A model generated the notes under the pieces. That model was not told the origin of the DNA. It searched no databases and saw only the letters and a program-made list of their open reading frames with translations. From Physcia stellaris (lineage: Eukaryota > Ascomycota > Lecanoromycetes > Caliciales > Physciaceae), in the NCBI GenBank assembly GCA_018902385.1, contig JABSSW010000037.1, positions 248,001 to 312,000 on the forward strand: a DNA stretch of 64,000 nt, given 5' to 3'. How positions within the stretch are numbered: position 1 is the stretch's first letter; each line of letters begins with the position of its first letter. Of the stretch, positions 35,037-49,645 are shown piece after piece. Made by a program: the position numbers and the translations under genes.

Positions 35037-37512
35037 ATGACGAAGAAGAAGAAGGCGAACACCGCTACAGACTCGGGCAATGATGGCCTAACGAAACCCT
35101 TAGCTTCTACTCCTAGCATTCCACCGACCCCATCTCCCTCAAACCCTCCAAAATTGAATACCAACCACAAAAATAAAACCCCCGAACCCTCTACGTCCGC
35201 CTTGATTATTTGCCGCAACAAGTATGTAACCCTATTCTTCGAATACTTTGTTCATCTACTACCCAGAAAAAAGGAGATAAGGGGGATGAGGAGACTGACT
35301 GCCGTAATTTCTAACTCGTGGTGCTACACATCACAGACATTGGCGGTACATATCGTCCTTTCATGGACCATGGCTCCAATTACCCCCTGAAGTGCTAGAG
35401 TCTCTGGCCTACAGCAATTATGCCTCTCCCCGGCCGCGTCCCATTGATCCAGCTGTGTTCTTCGACCTTGTCAAAGTCCGCCGGCTCGTTGAGGATGCAA
35501 CGGATCTTGCTGTTCGAGCAGCTAATGGGACTACATCTTCTTCTTTGAGTAACGCATTAAATGCAGGTAACGGCATGCTTGGAGGTGGAGGTGCCGCTGC
35601 TTTAGGTCTTGGAATAGGAGGGGGAGCTGGTGGGAATGCAAAGCTGAGCAGAGAGCGAAAACATAGGATGCGGGAGCTGGCAACGCAGAAACTATCGCAT
35701 GCGTATTACCTGGACGAGATCGCTGCAAGCGTAGCTACAATGCAATCAGCATCGGCTCTAGAAGAAGTCGCAAAACTGGTGCTGCAAAGGAACTCGAACG
35801 ATAGTGATGCTAAATACGTCCACTTTTTCCATGAGAAGATACCTTCCAGGATGCTGGCCCAATGTACCAACCTCCTTCCCCTGGATGAGATCATCCAGGA
35901 TCGTCCTACCGACGGAGCTCCTCTGCGTACGAGAGCAGTCACCCGGATATTCAAAGATGACTACTCAGGTGCAGCTCGGGACTTGACAGACGCTCTTGCT
36001 GCGAGTCGGTACTCGCTGGCACAACATCGCTCGGGACGAGGTGAGTTGGAACTTGCGAATACGCTAGGCGGCGCAGAGCGGAGGAACGGTGGTGGGCGCG
36101 ACTGGCGTTATGATCCCGTCATCAAAGATGAAGACCAGCCAAGCAGTCTCGAGCCGCAGGTATTCTTTCACCGCGCAGGCGTGTATCTCACTCTTGCTTG
36201 CCAGCATGTGAATGCTGCTCTCGAGGGTCTTCCTCCGCATTCAGACAACGGAATTGCAGTGGCAGACGGGGAAACTTCATCAGAGCATATACAGTCCCCA
36301 TCTACTAAAGAGGCTCACAAGCAAAGACTTGAAGCTCGTAAGTTGGTTAAGACGAACGCAAAGCGAGCTTTGCGAGATTACATCAGTTTCCTATCAAACT
36401 TTGAGTACACTCCTGGTTTACCGGCTGAGATTACGGAAGAATTCTTCCGCAAAGTCAATGCTGCTGCCAACGGCTTTACAAAGCCACGAGGGCCGCCACC
36501 AAACCGTCTGCTTGAAATGTCAGGAAATTCTAATCTTAGCAACGGTCACCTATCGGATGCTCTTGTACCACACAAATCCAGCGAGAACCGGCGTCATGGC
36601 AGCAATCCATACCCTGATATAACCTCCTACCCCGAACTCCCACCACCTGAGATCCACCTAGTCTCCACCCTTTTCTCATCCTCCCCGCCAGCAGACTTAC
36701 CGCCGTACCCAGCGACGTCCCAGGCGCTTGTCCCTCGGAAGCAGAAACCCCAACTTCCCGAATCCCATGAGTTTGCGCACCAGCTCCTCGCTCAATCCGA
36801 CCAACATGAAGCAGTCACCTACCACCCCTTGTTAACCGACGCTCTTCACTCTCTCCTTCTCTGCCACGCCCTTATCCAAACCTCCCCTAAAGAACACCTT
36901 CGCCACGCCCACATGGTCTCTCGTCTTGCGCGCGTCTGCGACGGCTACCCGATCTTCCTTGCCGCCCGCTCCCCTAGCCGCGCAGACTGGATCGAAGTCG
37001 TTCGCCGTGCGAACAACTGGATAGGCTTGCAGCAGTCTTGGGAGACGCTCTGCGCACCCGCTCCCCTCCCCGGCTCAGCCGGCTCTTCGAAGAAAGAAGA
37101 AACGGAAGAACAGGCCAAGGAGCGCCGGAGACAGGAAGCCATCATGGAAGCCTTGGCGGACGAGCGCGTGCATGACGAAGCTAGCTTTCAGGCTGCGGTT
37201 GCGGCGAGGGAGAGGAGGGCGGAGGAACAGAGACTGGAGGAGATGGGGCAGAACGGTAGTGGAGCCGGACCGAAAAGATGGGCGCAGGAAGATGGGAAGG
37301 AGTATCCCATTAGTACGGAACGGGCGGAGGCCGTCGCTCGATGGGTGAGGGAAGCGCCGTTGACGGTTGAAGGGGGTGGAAAGGGGAAGAAGGGGGCCAA
37401 AAAGGGGAAAGGACGGAAGGATGGTGATGTAGAGGCTGGTGTGAGTGGGTTGGAAATCGATGGAGAGCACAAGGATGGAGTGGGGCAGGTTGAGGAGACG
37501 ATAGATGACTAA
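35037..37512 (+). CDS. Conserved fungal protein of unknown function
   Basis: Exons 35037-35221 and 35337-37512 give 786 residues; the junction (CRNK to HWRYISSFHGPWLQLPPEV) is in phase with donor GTATGT. The N-terminus is lysine-rich (MTKKKKAN) then Pro/Ser-rich. The block after the intron, with LESLAYSNYASPRPRPIDPAVFFDL and KVRRLVEDATDLAVRAANG, looks strongly conserved to me, but I cannot attach a function. A Gly-rich run lies near 35581-35635. The middle has helical repeats, including AKRALRDYISFLSNFEYTPGLP and HPLLTDALHSLLLCHALIQT. The C-terminus has a charged coiled coil (KKEETEEQAKERRRQEAIMEAL) and a Lys/Gly-rich tail (KGKKGAKKGKGRKDG). A TPR-like fold is possible but only a guess. No signal peptide or membrane helix is seen. 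Confidence 0.85.
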
Positions 37513-38096
37513 AATGGGGTGACGGGTGTAGAGCCAGATTAGTGGAATACACAACTAGATGGCCGTGCCAAATGGCTTTGCAACCATGGATATGCTCCAG
37601 AATAGGACACCAAACTAGTGAGAGCTGAACTCTTAGCAGTGACTGACTGATGGGTGGCTGAAGATCAAGTAGTTTCATATCTGGTAACCCGCGAGGCTTA
37701 AGGTGCGGACCATCAAAGCCTCAGCAGTTTCCTCTCTGACTGACCACTCTCGAGGATGGTTGAACCGCGTGTGTGCTGTCCTTCGCCGATACCACTGGCA
37801 ATAATTAAACTGGGAATTACGAACATATTTCCCTGGCATTGGAACACTGTTGGTTTCGATGCTCTTAGTACCTTATGAAAACCTCACTTGTGATTTTCGG
37901 TTCTAACAATCCGAAATCAGGGCCCAAACTAAGGAAACCGGCCTTCACTTTAATGACGGCGGCAGGGAAGGTAAGGAACGGACGGGTAAAGACTAGTACT
38001 CTCGTAAGACATCAGATATTCGGTGCGAGCCCGGTATGCTCGACAAGGGAAGAAAGATCAAGAAGATTCGATGTCACATCCTTAGAGATCATACAA
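37513..38096. other. Convergent intergenic region
   Basis: 584 bp between two 3' ends. No gene or repeat is seen. Confidence 0.45.
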
Positions 38097-39699
38097 TCAA
38101 CTTTCCCCAGCCCAAGTCCCTAGATCAGGCCTCCCGTCCTTCGTCTCTGTCTCCACCGACTCGCCCTTCTTTTCAGGCCTCTTGAAGTGAACTTTCAATG
38201 GTTCCCAGCTCTCAGCATTATACTCCTTCTGTACCTTCCGACACTGGTTCAGACCCCACTCCGTCACGCCCACCATCAATGAACTCTCAAACATGAACGC
38301 CATGCTCCCCTCACCTACCTTCATCGGCTTGAGCTCAGCGCTGGACGCTTTCTCGAAGGTTTCCATGTCAGGTCCGTGAGCACTCATTACGTTGTGCAGA
38401 CTCGCTCCGGCGGGCTGAAACCCACCTCCAGTCTTGGCGTCGTACTGTCCGTGGATGAGACCCTATTCGTCATTCCGAGGTCAGTATCTTCACATTCGGG
38501 TAGATGTTAAGCTGTGAGACGAGTTTCTTGAGCTGATCGTCTATCATGATACACATCTGGGCAGCTAGGAAAAGAAGAAAAAGCTTTAGGAAGATGTACC
38601 ATGAATTCGGACATAGTATTCCTGTGATACCATGGCGGGCGGAAGGTGTCTTCTTGAACAAGCCACCGAGGAGGAAATATTACGAAGTCTGCGACGGCGG
38701 TGCCCGGATGATCCGACGGGGCAGTTAATACCGTGAAGATTGAGGGGTCTGGGTGGTCGTAGGAGATAGAACCTATGGTGCAGAAACGACCAAGGTCGTA
38801 CTTGTACGGGTGGTAGACCCCGTGCCAGGCGACCACATCAAAGGGTGTGTGGGTCTGAGCAGCGGCGTAAAGCCGGCCGGCGAACTTGCTAAGGATCGTG
38901 TACTGCCTGGATCCGGAGTGGTCTTCCTCAAACGATGCACAGGGGGCTTGAAAGTCTCGGGGATTGGCGAGGCAGGATGACCCTATGGGGCCGAGCTCGG
39001 GGAGCGTGAAGTGGCCCTGGTAGAGCTCAAGAATGTAGCCCCGAACTGGTCCGTGAGGGAGGGAGACACGGTACCTTGTGCCCCGTGGGATGACACAGAT
39101 TTCATTCGGCCGGACAAGGAGAGGGCCAAATTCCGTGAGGATGTCGAGGACACCGTGTTGGAGGACGATCAAGAAATCGCCGTCTGCCGAGTAGAAGGCC
39201 GATTTATGGTCCATAGACTTGCCCGCAGCGAAGATAAATATGCCAATGCCTTGCTTCAGAGTAGGATCGCCAGCACCGGCGAGTAGGTGTAGCGAATGGA
39301 CCCAATCGACTGACTCATCAAGATCGAAAGGATCCCATCGGATTTGATTGGGTATGTGGTGCAATTTCACAGCGTCGGGATTCGTGTTATAGGTTCTTGA
39401 CTCTCGGGGCTCAAAGGATGAGTGAGAGGCGGCAGGAAGGATACGATATAGCCATGATTGCTGATTCTCATGACGCGGAGCCGTGAAAGATGTCCCAGAC
39501 AGCTTTTCAGTATAGAGTCCATGAGCAGGCTTTTGTGGTGAATTCTGTCCTAGCGGGAGAGTTCCCTCAATGGCTTCCGATCTGATTTTGACGTGAGTGC
39601 GTCTGCCCGCTGTAGACTATGTGAAGCATACTCATGGTATGAGCCGAAGCCATTCTGATACTCGTACTTCTCGGGAACCGCGAACTCTGTCACTGGCAT
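38097..39699 (-). CDS. hmgA: Homogentisate 1,2-dioxygenase
   Basis: Fe(II) enzyme that opens homogentisate to maleylacetoacetate in phenylalanine/tyrosine catabolism. Exons 39699-39632, 39581-38600 and 38462-38097 give 471 residues, close to the usual 440-450. The start [20 protein letters not shown] joins [15 protein letters not shown] in phase. Further marks are [47 protein letters not shown], the iron-ligand block [14 protein letters not shown] (His and Glu), and [10 protein letters not shown] (third ligand His). The C-terminal ~50 residues after QCRKVQKEY are longer than in Aspergillus. In many fungi this gene sits beside fumarylacetoacetase and maleylacetoacetate isomerase; neither is within this window. 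Confidence 0.95.
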
Positions 39700-40026
39700 T
39701 TCGAAAAGTATGGTGTAAATTTCTTATGTTCTGCTTTGTCAAGGCAATGTTGCCGGGTTCAACTTGTGGACGGCAGAAAAACGAGCTGATCTGACAAGGA
39801 CGAAACAGCGATACAAGATCTGACCATTGATGTCGGCACGGGGGTGACATGGTAGGCATCATTGTGCATACTTCTAGGTAGAAGGTGGAGGGGAAACTCG
39901 ACCAAGGGACTGCTGAGTACTAAGGTAGCTCACAGCTACCCGGGCCGTAGCTCCGGGCGCTTATGGATAGTTGTGCCGGCAATGATCCTAAGGGCAAGGA
40001 TAGTAAATCAGCATTTGATCACAGCC
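39700..40026. promoter_or_regulatory. Divergent promoter hmgA / CIA30-domain gene
   Basis: 327 bp between divergent starts. No specific motif is recognised. Confidence 0.4.
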
Positions 40027-40820
40027 ATGTCTGACAAGTTAGATCTGTTTGGTGATTCAAAGTATATCTCCTTGTCGTTGCATCCTCTATCGCTCATGTT
40101 CACCCGTGTGATAGATCTTTCTTATCCTCTTCATGGCAGACGATAGACGACCGAGTGCGAGGTGGCTCATCTCATTCCTACCTTTCAGCACTTCCGGGCA
40201 ATGGAGCGCGCTTTCATGGGAATCTAGACATACAGACATTGGGCGGTGCAGGTTTTGCATCGCAATTCAGTCACACTAGCGAGCAAAATAGCACGCAAAC
40301 AGTAACAATTGGGTCCAATGACGTTGGACCAAATGGGAACGAAGTCATTTGGGACCTCGGTAAATATGATGGCATACAGATCGCTCTCGGAAAGAGCGAT
40401 GGTAAAGTCTATACCTTCATTTTGAAAGATGAATCGACTGCCGGCAAACGAGAAGATGGGAGAGAAAAGGCAGGCATCAATTGGGAGGTGGAAATTAGAG
40501 CTGAGAAAGAAGGTGTGAGTGTGTGGAAACCATGGAGAGAATTCAAGGCCACTTATAGGGGTAAAGAAAAGGAGGATGCGGGGAACCTGAACACCAGGAA
40601 GATCAAACGTATTGGACTGATGATGAGAAGGTGGGTCAAGGCAATGTGTGCGACTTAATGCTAATCAGAGAGTTGTAGCTATTTTGGCACTCAGGAAGGA
40701 GAGTTCAGCCTTGAGTTGAAATCCATCGCAGCACGGAAGAGCGGTGAAAGTGGCCTGCTACCAACTGGCAAAGAATCCAAGACTGGGAGTTCGGACACTG
40801 GAGAGGTATCTTTTCTGTGA
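40027..40820 (+). CDS. CIA30 (NDUFAF1)-domain protein
   Basis: Small protein of the complex I intermediate-associated protein 30 fold, a jelly-roll domain found in NDUFAF1 and in unrelated fungal proteins of unknown role. Blocks: DDRVRGGSSHSYL, FHGNLDIQTLGGAGFASQ, WDLGKYDGIQIALGKSDGKVYTFILKD, INWEVEIRA, WREFKATYRGKEKEDA, KIKRIGLMMRSYFGTQEGEFSLEL. Exons 40027-40051, 40147-40630 and 40679-40820 give 216 residues. The 25-nt first exon (MSDKLDLF) is chosen because its G|AC junction restores the conserved DDRVRGG. Homologues have about a dozen more residues here, so the first intron is uncertain. No mitochondrial presequence is visible, so a role in complex I assembly should not be assumed. It is convergent with the alpha-glucosidase, with 96 bp between. 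Confidence 0.85.
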
Positions 40821-40916
40821 GTGCCGCGATACCTAGAGGTCAGCAGCGTTGATGATCGGAGCTTCCCAATATACGTAGCCAATGGTCCAGTAAGTAACAG
40901 GCTCAGACCGTTCAAA

Positions 40917-43023
<2,107 letters not shown>

Positions 43024-44916
43024 AGAGAACGATTATCAGAGGGTAAATACTGAAATCGTGAAAGCACAATAGCAGATGTTGATATCGTTTTAAATATAGG
43101 CCCAAATCAGAATATGCTTATGCTGTTAGAGCTTCCTACAAGGGATTTTCTCGAATCACCAGGTAACGATGATTCTCCAGAGATGCAGGCATCATCGATG
43201 CCAGGGCGGCGGGATTCGGGGCGAGTGGGGGCACATGCAGCGGGACACCGCGGGAGCCAGGGAGTTTCCATTGTTAGTTCTGATTCTGAGTGGCCCTAAG
43301 AGAGTACATAGGAGAGGCCCCTGGCTCCCGACTACTACTCGCCGTGTCCTTGCCTCGTAACTCCTCGGTTGGAGTGTCTTTCAGTCACAGCACCCTGGTC
43401 GACAACGAAGATCCAGGTCTCCAACCTCTTTAATACTGCACTGGGTCCAGTGGTCGGTGAGACCTGACCGTGAGATCGTTGCTGGTAGCATTTCAAGCGC
43501 TAGCTCGTCGTCTGGCGATACAACTCCCAGAATGTTGAGTCAAAATTGCTGGAGCAAAATCTGGCTTCCAGTTCAGTGCATCATATCATAACGAGCTCTA
43601 TCCCATGGTCTGGTACTAAATTTTATATTCTAGCCCTGCGGACCTGCGAATATTCGACTTGGGACCGAATCAGATGATGAAGTCTTTTTCATGGTATATT
43701 CATATCCTTTCCATCGAGAGAAGGTAGACGTTTCGTTACAATGGGTTTGTCACTGACGATGCATGGAAACACCACACCATTGGATAAATCATGAGAGCAA
43801 AGATTCACGAATCCCTCCGTTGAGATTACCAAGATCCGTACCGACTTGAACGAGTACACTTATGGCTATAACTCTCGGTGCTACGGACTACGGTCATCGG
43901 AGTAGCTATGAACCAGCCGCAACCGTCTCAAGCGCAAGAATCGGCGAATTACCATTTCATGACTTCTGGTTCTTTTGATTCTAATCGGTAATCTGACGGC
44001 ATATCTTCCTCACTGCCATGTGGCCGAGGGGCATTACTCTTTCCACCATTTCCCTGTTTATAAGTATGCGTATGGCCTCAGAGACAGATTCTAAGTGTAG
44101 TTTCTGGGTTTGGCCAAATTGGAAGAACGGGCGAGCTGTTGATAGCTTTCTAGTATCTCGGATCAATTCTTCGAGGAGTATTTCCGCCGCCTGCAGCGGT
44201 CCATGGCCATGCAAGTATCCATACCCATGCGTCAACCACCGGAGGTTTCTATTCGAAGAGGCAAAGGCTTCCAGAGTCCGATGCGATGCATCTTATAACG
44301 TCTTTACGTCCATTTATACTTTTCTACTGGGTACGAACCACATAATTGGAATTAGCCCCCCTTGAGTGCGATCAACACTTAATCTGGGTAATTATCTGTA
44401 CACGGGTCTTCTGAACTTGAAAGACAAATCTTGATCTAGGTATGCGGATGTTGATAGTATGACATCCCACCTTGTGTGACAAGACCCACGCGACATGGCG
44501 TGCCTTGCAGTCTTTGGGAAGAATTTACTTGCCCTTCCTTCCACGTCTTGCTCCTGCGGCCACCCACAAAGGCCGGTCTTAGTGTGTGGTCTAATGATCC
44601 GATACCGTCTTTCAAGGGAGGTCTATCTACTAGATACACGCATCATATAAAGGCTACCCTATCTATCATCTGCAACCTCGATATCTCACATTTTCCGTAG
44701 ATAGTGAGTTGACGACATTTACCAAGAGGCTGCCTTGCTACTCCATCTATAGTCTCGTTTTTTTTTGTGTTCTTTTCTTTTCTTCCTTCTTGTTTTAACC
44801 GCTATTCTCACAAGGTGGTCGATACTCAAAGGACCATCGTCTCTACTAAAGGCCTCGGAGGTGTATCAACGGCCCTTCAGGTCTGCTCGATTGTGCCTAC
44901 CATCGAATATCTGGCC
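43024..44916. other. Divergent intergenic region
   Basis: 1.9 kb between the alpha-glucosidase and the ACS transporter. An 84-codon minus-strand frame (43981-44235) shows no motif. A long T/C-rich tract at about 44756-44800, just before the transporter, is typical of fungal core promoters. Confidence 0.45.
44756..44802 (+). promoter_or_regulatory. Pyrimidine-rich core-promoter tract
   Basis: A run of nearly pure T and C with short TTTTCTTTTC motifs sits about 115-160 bp before the ATG of the ACS transporter, as in many filamentous-fungus promoters. Confidence 0.4.
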
Positions 44917-46624
44917 ATGGAATTGACCAACTCAAGGCCCGTTTCGCCTGAGGATGTAGCAAGTAGGAGCAGCGGATTTCAAGATCTCTGCCTAGACATA
45001 GAGCAGTTGGATCGGACAAACGAGAAAAAGCTCCTCAGAAAATGTGATCTCCATGTGGTCCCAGTCATTGCTGTCCTGTACATGCTGGCCTTCATCGACA
45101 GAATCAATATCGGCAATGCGCGAATCCAAGGCATCGAGAAGGATCTAGGGATGAAGGGAAACCAATACAATATCGCGCTCTTCGTGTTCTTCATACCTTA
45201 CATACTTTTCGAAGTACCCAGCAATCTAATAATCAGGAAGCTATCCCCTTCGACATGGCTGAGTTCCATTATGGTCTGCTGGGGTATGCCTGAAGACGAC
45301 CGATGGCTGTGCCTGGACTGACACGTCTTCCAGGTATTGTGACGGTTTGCCAAGGCGTCACTCAAAGTTATGCAGGCCTTGTTGTATGCAGATTCTTCCT
45401 TGGATTGTTTGAAGCCGGCTTCTTTCCAGGTTAGAGCGGACTGCATAACCGCCATTGCTATGACTCAGTGAATTGCTGACAAGAGAGCAGGATGTACGTA
45501 CCTAATTGCTATGTATTACAAGCCTCACGAATTGCAGTGGAGATTCAATATCTTCTTCTGTGCAAGCATACTTTCCGGTGCTTTCAGTGGTGTATGTTTG
45601 ATCTCTATAGTCTCCTGTAAGCGACTGACGCTGAACAGCTCTTATCCTACGCCTTAGCAAATATGGAAGGGATAGGAGGCTACCATGGGTGGCGTTGGAT
45701 CTTCATCATCGAGGGAATTCTCACTGTTATTTTTGCCGCAGCTTCGAAATTTCTGATCGCAGATTGGCCGGAGACTGCGAGATTTTTAAGTGAAGAGGAA
45801 CGCCAGCTCCTGATTAATAGGCTTACCCAAGGGACACCAGAAGTGGGCAGCAATCGCTCCGGCGGAAAAGCCTGGCGTCGTACTTTCACCGACTGGAAAA
45901 TATACCTAGGGTGAGCATCCTCGGCCCTTCCTTAAAATCAACGGATTATATCAACTCGATCATTGACCAAGTATCTTATAGTATCATCATGTACTGCGGC
46001 ATCGTCAACAACGGCTACGCGACCTCATTCTTTACGCCAACGATACTCAGGCAGCTTGGCTGGACTAGCATCCACGCACAAGTAATGTCCATTCCCATTT
46101 ATATCGTTGCTTGCGCGGCAGCCTTGGTCACTGCTCTCCTGAGCGACTATTTCCGGCACCGCTACACTTTTGCTATACTTGGCCTTCTAATTGCCAGTGT
46201 GGGCTATATCATTCTCCTATGCCAGCACTCTGTTCCGGTATCTATTCGCTACTTCGCGATTTATCTTATCACAAGCGGCGGCTACGTCACTCAGCCAGTC
46301 GTCATTGTCTGGCTGATGAACAACCTTGATGGCCACTACCAACGAAGCGTAGGAGCAGCGATGCAGATCGGATTTGGTAACCTAGGCGGTATCGTGGCCA
46401 GCAATATCTTTCTGACAAATGAAGCCCCAACCTATCCTGTGGGCTTCGGAACGAGTCTGGGACTTCTATGGCTGTGTGGGCTATCTTGTACGGCATTCCT
46501 TTTGGGCCTGAGAGCTGAGAACAGAATCAAAGACAGAAGTGAGAGGGATGAAAGACTGGCTCTTCCTAGCGAAGAGCTGCAAAGCTTGGGAGATGCACAT
46601 CCAAGATTCAGATTTGTCTATTAG
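44917..46624 (+). CDS. MFS anion:cation symporter family transporter (Dal5/TNA1-like)
   Basis: Twelve-helix importer of the fungal ACS family, whose members carry allantoate, nicotinate, pantothenate and similar organic anions; the substrate here is unknown. Exons 44917-45283, 45334-45429, 45491-45591, 45639-45910 and 45982-46624 give 492 residues, all in phase. Marks: LLRKCDLHVVPVIAVLYMLAFIDRINIGNARI, the RNLxx-like IIRKLSPSTWLSSIM region, CRFFLGLFEAGFFPGCTYLIAMYY, WRWIFIIEGILTV, FLSEEERQLLINRL, then the second half beginning at IMYCGIVNNGYATSFFTPTIL. The ATG is the first consistent with family N-termini (MELTNSRP). Confidence 0.92.
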
Positions 46625-47498
46625 GTAAGCCTTGGAAGCATGGAAGAAAGGTTTCCCGGGAGAATGTTTCAGATCTATCGAGTACTCGGAGTGTCGAGTA
46701 GCAGCCGGAGATCGCGGCTATGTTCGGGGCCATTATGTAGGCAAGGGAATCGAAATTATGGATTCGTGTCCTTTGTGTAGTATCTTTTCTCCATCGCTGC
46801 ATAGCCGCATTCGGTATCATACATCCCATCGCTGTACACCACCCTCTTTCACTTCATTCCTCGCGGGCAAAGTCTCCTTCTCCACCTTACACGCCTGAAT
46901 ACGACTTTTGACTTGACGATCTGTTTCTCATAAAGTCTGGGGTCCCGCAGTATCCACCTCCCTGCGGCATGCTGCATGCGCCTACCGCGCATACGCATTC
47001 ACAATTAATGTTCCGCGCTCACAGATCTGCTGCCGCTGCGTTGACGGCTCCGCACATTGGCGTCCGTACGTCTCCGAAGCGGTTCCATGGTATCAGACTG
47101 CTTCTACGACAGCTCCCAAAGCGCACCTTGCTCAGCACTTGACCATATTGCAGGAAGTCCCTCGTCAATCATCGTCGAAGTCTTGTCCCGATGCTTTTCG
47201 ACGTGTTTGATTGCGGCAGCCGAGAGTCCGGATTGCTCTTGGTTCTACGGAATTGATGGTGCAGTCGATGGCAACTATGCCCAGCGAGACCGAATGCTCG
47301 GTTCGTGACGATCGCAGACGCTCGTTGATTGATTTGGTCCGGGACTTGTCTGATATTGCAGCCAGGCTGCATGCTGGGATTCTTTGCCTTGCCACAGCTT
47401 ACGGTATGAAGTAAACATGGCGCAGATGGATGTACAGACTGAAGTGTAGGAATCTGGGGTTTACTTCTCGAAAGCAAAAGTTTACGTGATGGGATCAT
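46625..47498. other. Convergent intergenic region
   Basis: 874 bp with several overlapping open frames (around 47057-47414) but no motif or splice pattern that supports a gene. Confidence 0.4.
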
Positions 47499-48454
47499 CA
47501 ACGAAACCACCAATTGACCTACCGACATTAACAATGTCCATATACCCCAATGTGATAGGCTATTTGCAGAGGTTCACTTACCGATCCAGTTATGCCACTA
47601 CCCACGCCTTTGACACTATGCCACCAACCCTTGGGTATAAAAAGCCCATCCCCACTGTTCAAGATTACCTCATGTCCGGGTATGGCTGAACCTTCGGTTA
47701 CGAGATCATCACCCCATATTTGATTCTCGAGCAACCTTTTCTCTTCTCCCTGCATCATCTCATCACCTCTAAAGGTTTCAGAGGCATTTCTGCCCAGTGC
47801 TGCCTGTACGTTCGAGAAGATTTCCCGGCCTACTCCTGGTGCAAGCAATCGTACTACCTTCCGGCCAACCAATTGAACGAACAAGTTGGGATTCGGATCT
47901 CTATGGAGAGGGGTATACGTAGGAGCTATACCTAGCCATAAATTCATGTCATACACATCGCCTCTTCCAGCATACAATACAATCTCCGGTGTAGGAAGGT
48001 CGTCTCTCATCCGGGCAGGTAAGTCTGAGAAAGATGCTTGTGCCAGATACAGCCTTTGGCGCGAATAGGCATCAGCGCTTTCAGCCCATCTGAGAAATAG
48101 GTTCAGAGGTGCCTCTGTACGCTTAAACGACACATCCTGCTCCCCAACTTGAGATACGCTACTAAACTCCAATGGTACCAATGCATCAGCAAATCGCTCT
48201 AGGTATGGCTGGTTGAGCTCATGCGCTTGATCGTGGCTTCTGGAAGATCTGAACCAGTTCTGGATGGCTGGGAGATCGCGAAAACTTCCAAGAGGCATAA
48301 GTGCTGGCTTTTGTGCAAGGAAGGCATCTCGACGAAATGATTCAATGCCTCCATCTTCTAATACAGGGACAGGCTGCCATTGAAGGGATGGAGTGTGTAA
48401 ACATCTAGATGACCTGGGACATGCACTCCGGATATTTGTAACCCTAGATAGCAT
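47499..48454 (-). CDS. JmjC/cupin-8 domain protein (putative 2-oxoglutarate oxygenase)
   Basis: Fe(II)/2-oxoglutarate oxygenase fold of the cupin-8 (JMJD/FIH-like) group; substrate unknown. Exons 48454-47582 and 47519-47499 give 297 residues; the last exon holds only VNWWFR. Metal-binding residues are visible as HxD in TPLHRDPNPNLFVQL and a later His in FIPKGWWHSVKG, with the conserved GSVNWWFR end. The ATG at 48454 begins an Arg/Ser-rich, acid-poor stretch (MLSRVTNIRSACPRSSRC), suggesting a mitochondrial leader. An ATG 27 codons upstream is also open. The promoter carries an 80-bp foldback repeat about 100 bp before the start. Confidence 0.85.
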
Positions 48455-49645
48455 GACAATCAGGTGTCTCCAGTATACGATTATCCAGGCAAAATAATCG
48501 CGAGGTGCCGGGCAGAGGGAAAATATCCTGAACATGAGAGTACTTTTACCTTAGGCTAATCGTGGGTCAGGCCCTCACTTAAAACTCGGGGGCTCCCTTT
48601 AAGCCCCGAGTTTTAGTGAGGACCCACGATTAGCGGCTTCCGTGGTTCAACTTTTTGAAACAATTCTGACTGATCACTTTTCTGTCCAATGACATTGCTC
48701 TGGAGACTTGCCCGCTCTCTACCTACAGGTACCTTAATTACGGCGTTGAGTATCCAGCTGCTTTAGTCTGCAACTTCATATAATCAGACCCTTCCAGCAA
48801 TAACTTTCTTGTCTTTGAATACATGTATGCTAGCGATAACGTGGTGTATAAGCGAGGGTCTATGCCTCATGGGGCTTAACTGGTACCACATTTATCGTTG
48901 TCAGGAAAAAGATTCGGTACCGCTAAAATACACCCACCACGACCACCAGTACCACTTCCTTGAGCCAGATTCTTTTGGTAAATGTCAATCTTCTCACTTT
49001 TTAGATTAGTTGATAAACCTGACTGGAACGATTGCGTACACTGGAGCTAGGTATTCGGACTGGGCATGTCAGGGTACATATCTGTATACGAATTACTTAT
49101 GATGGTTAGAACAAACTAATCGACACCAACCACCCGCTGAGCAAACTCACTGTACGGAGTAACGGTAAGTAGCTTATGGGTGGACGGGAAGCTGAACCGA
49201 GGAAGCACGTCCTATAACTATAAGCCCTTCCACTCTTCAGGATGATTAGCTCGATTAGTTACCCCACACAGACAAGTGGTCTGGAGACACACACGCGTGC
49301 ACCCGAGTCGCATCTGACCTCATCGGAAGGAGGATGATCAGTGGCAAATGCAATCCTTCAGTGCAGCGCCAAGTAACACTATATGCACTAGCATTACAAT
49401 ATGCATTCTTCTCCTCTTTGCATCGGTACCTCTTCTTTCTTGGTGTACGGTTGGCATGAAGACTTTCTCAAGTCTGGCTATCACCAATCGTCTCCAAATC
49501 CTTCTCTTCCCTCATCCTTTAAGTTTCACGCTTACTTTTCCATTGTCCCAGAGACTGCGTCGGATTTCCTGGTCGATTCTGCCCGAGAGCTCTTGCTTCT
49601 CCATGTCCTGCTAGACAGTAACCCATCTGGTGGTTCACGGTGGAG
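48455..49645. other. Divergent intergenic region JmjC / monooxygenase
   Basis: 1.2 kb. It contains the foldback repeat at 48555-48634. Short frames at 49348-49652 show no motif. Confidence 0.45.
48555..48634. repeat. 80-bp near-perfect inverted repeat (foldback)
   Basis: The outer arms are exact 14-mers: GCTAATCGTGGGTC at 48555-48568 and its complement at 48621-48634. The inner arms (CCTCACT, AAAACTCGGGG) also pair, with a few extra bases on the left and a loop of about 10 nt around TCCCTTTAA. No clear target-site duplication is seen. It could be a small foldback or MITE-type element, or a structured promoter element of the JmjC gene. Confidence 0.8.

Noticed and set aside
43981-44235. 84-codon minus-strand frame in the 1.9-kb divergent region
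   Set aside because: No motif, and composition consistent with chance.
46632-47414. Cluster of overlapping frames on both strands
   Set aside because: No domain, and no consistent splice pattern on either strand.
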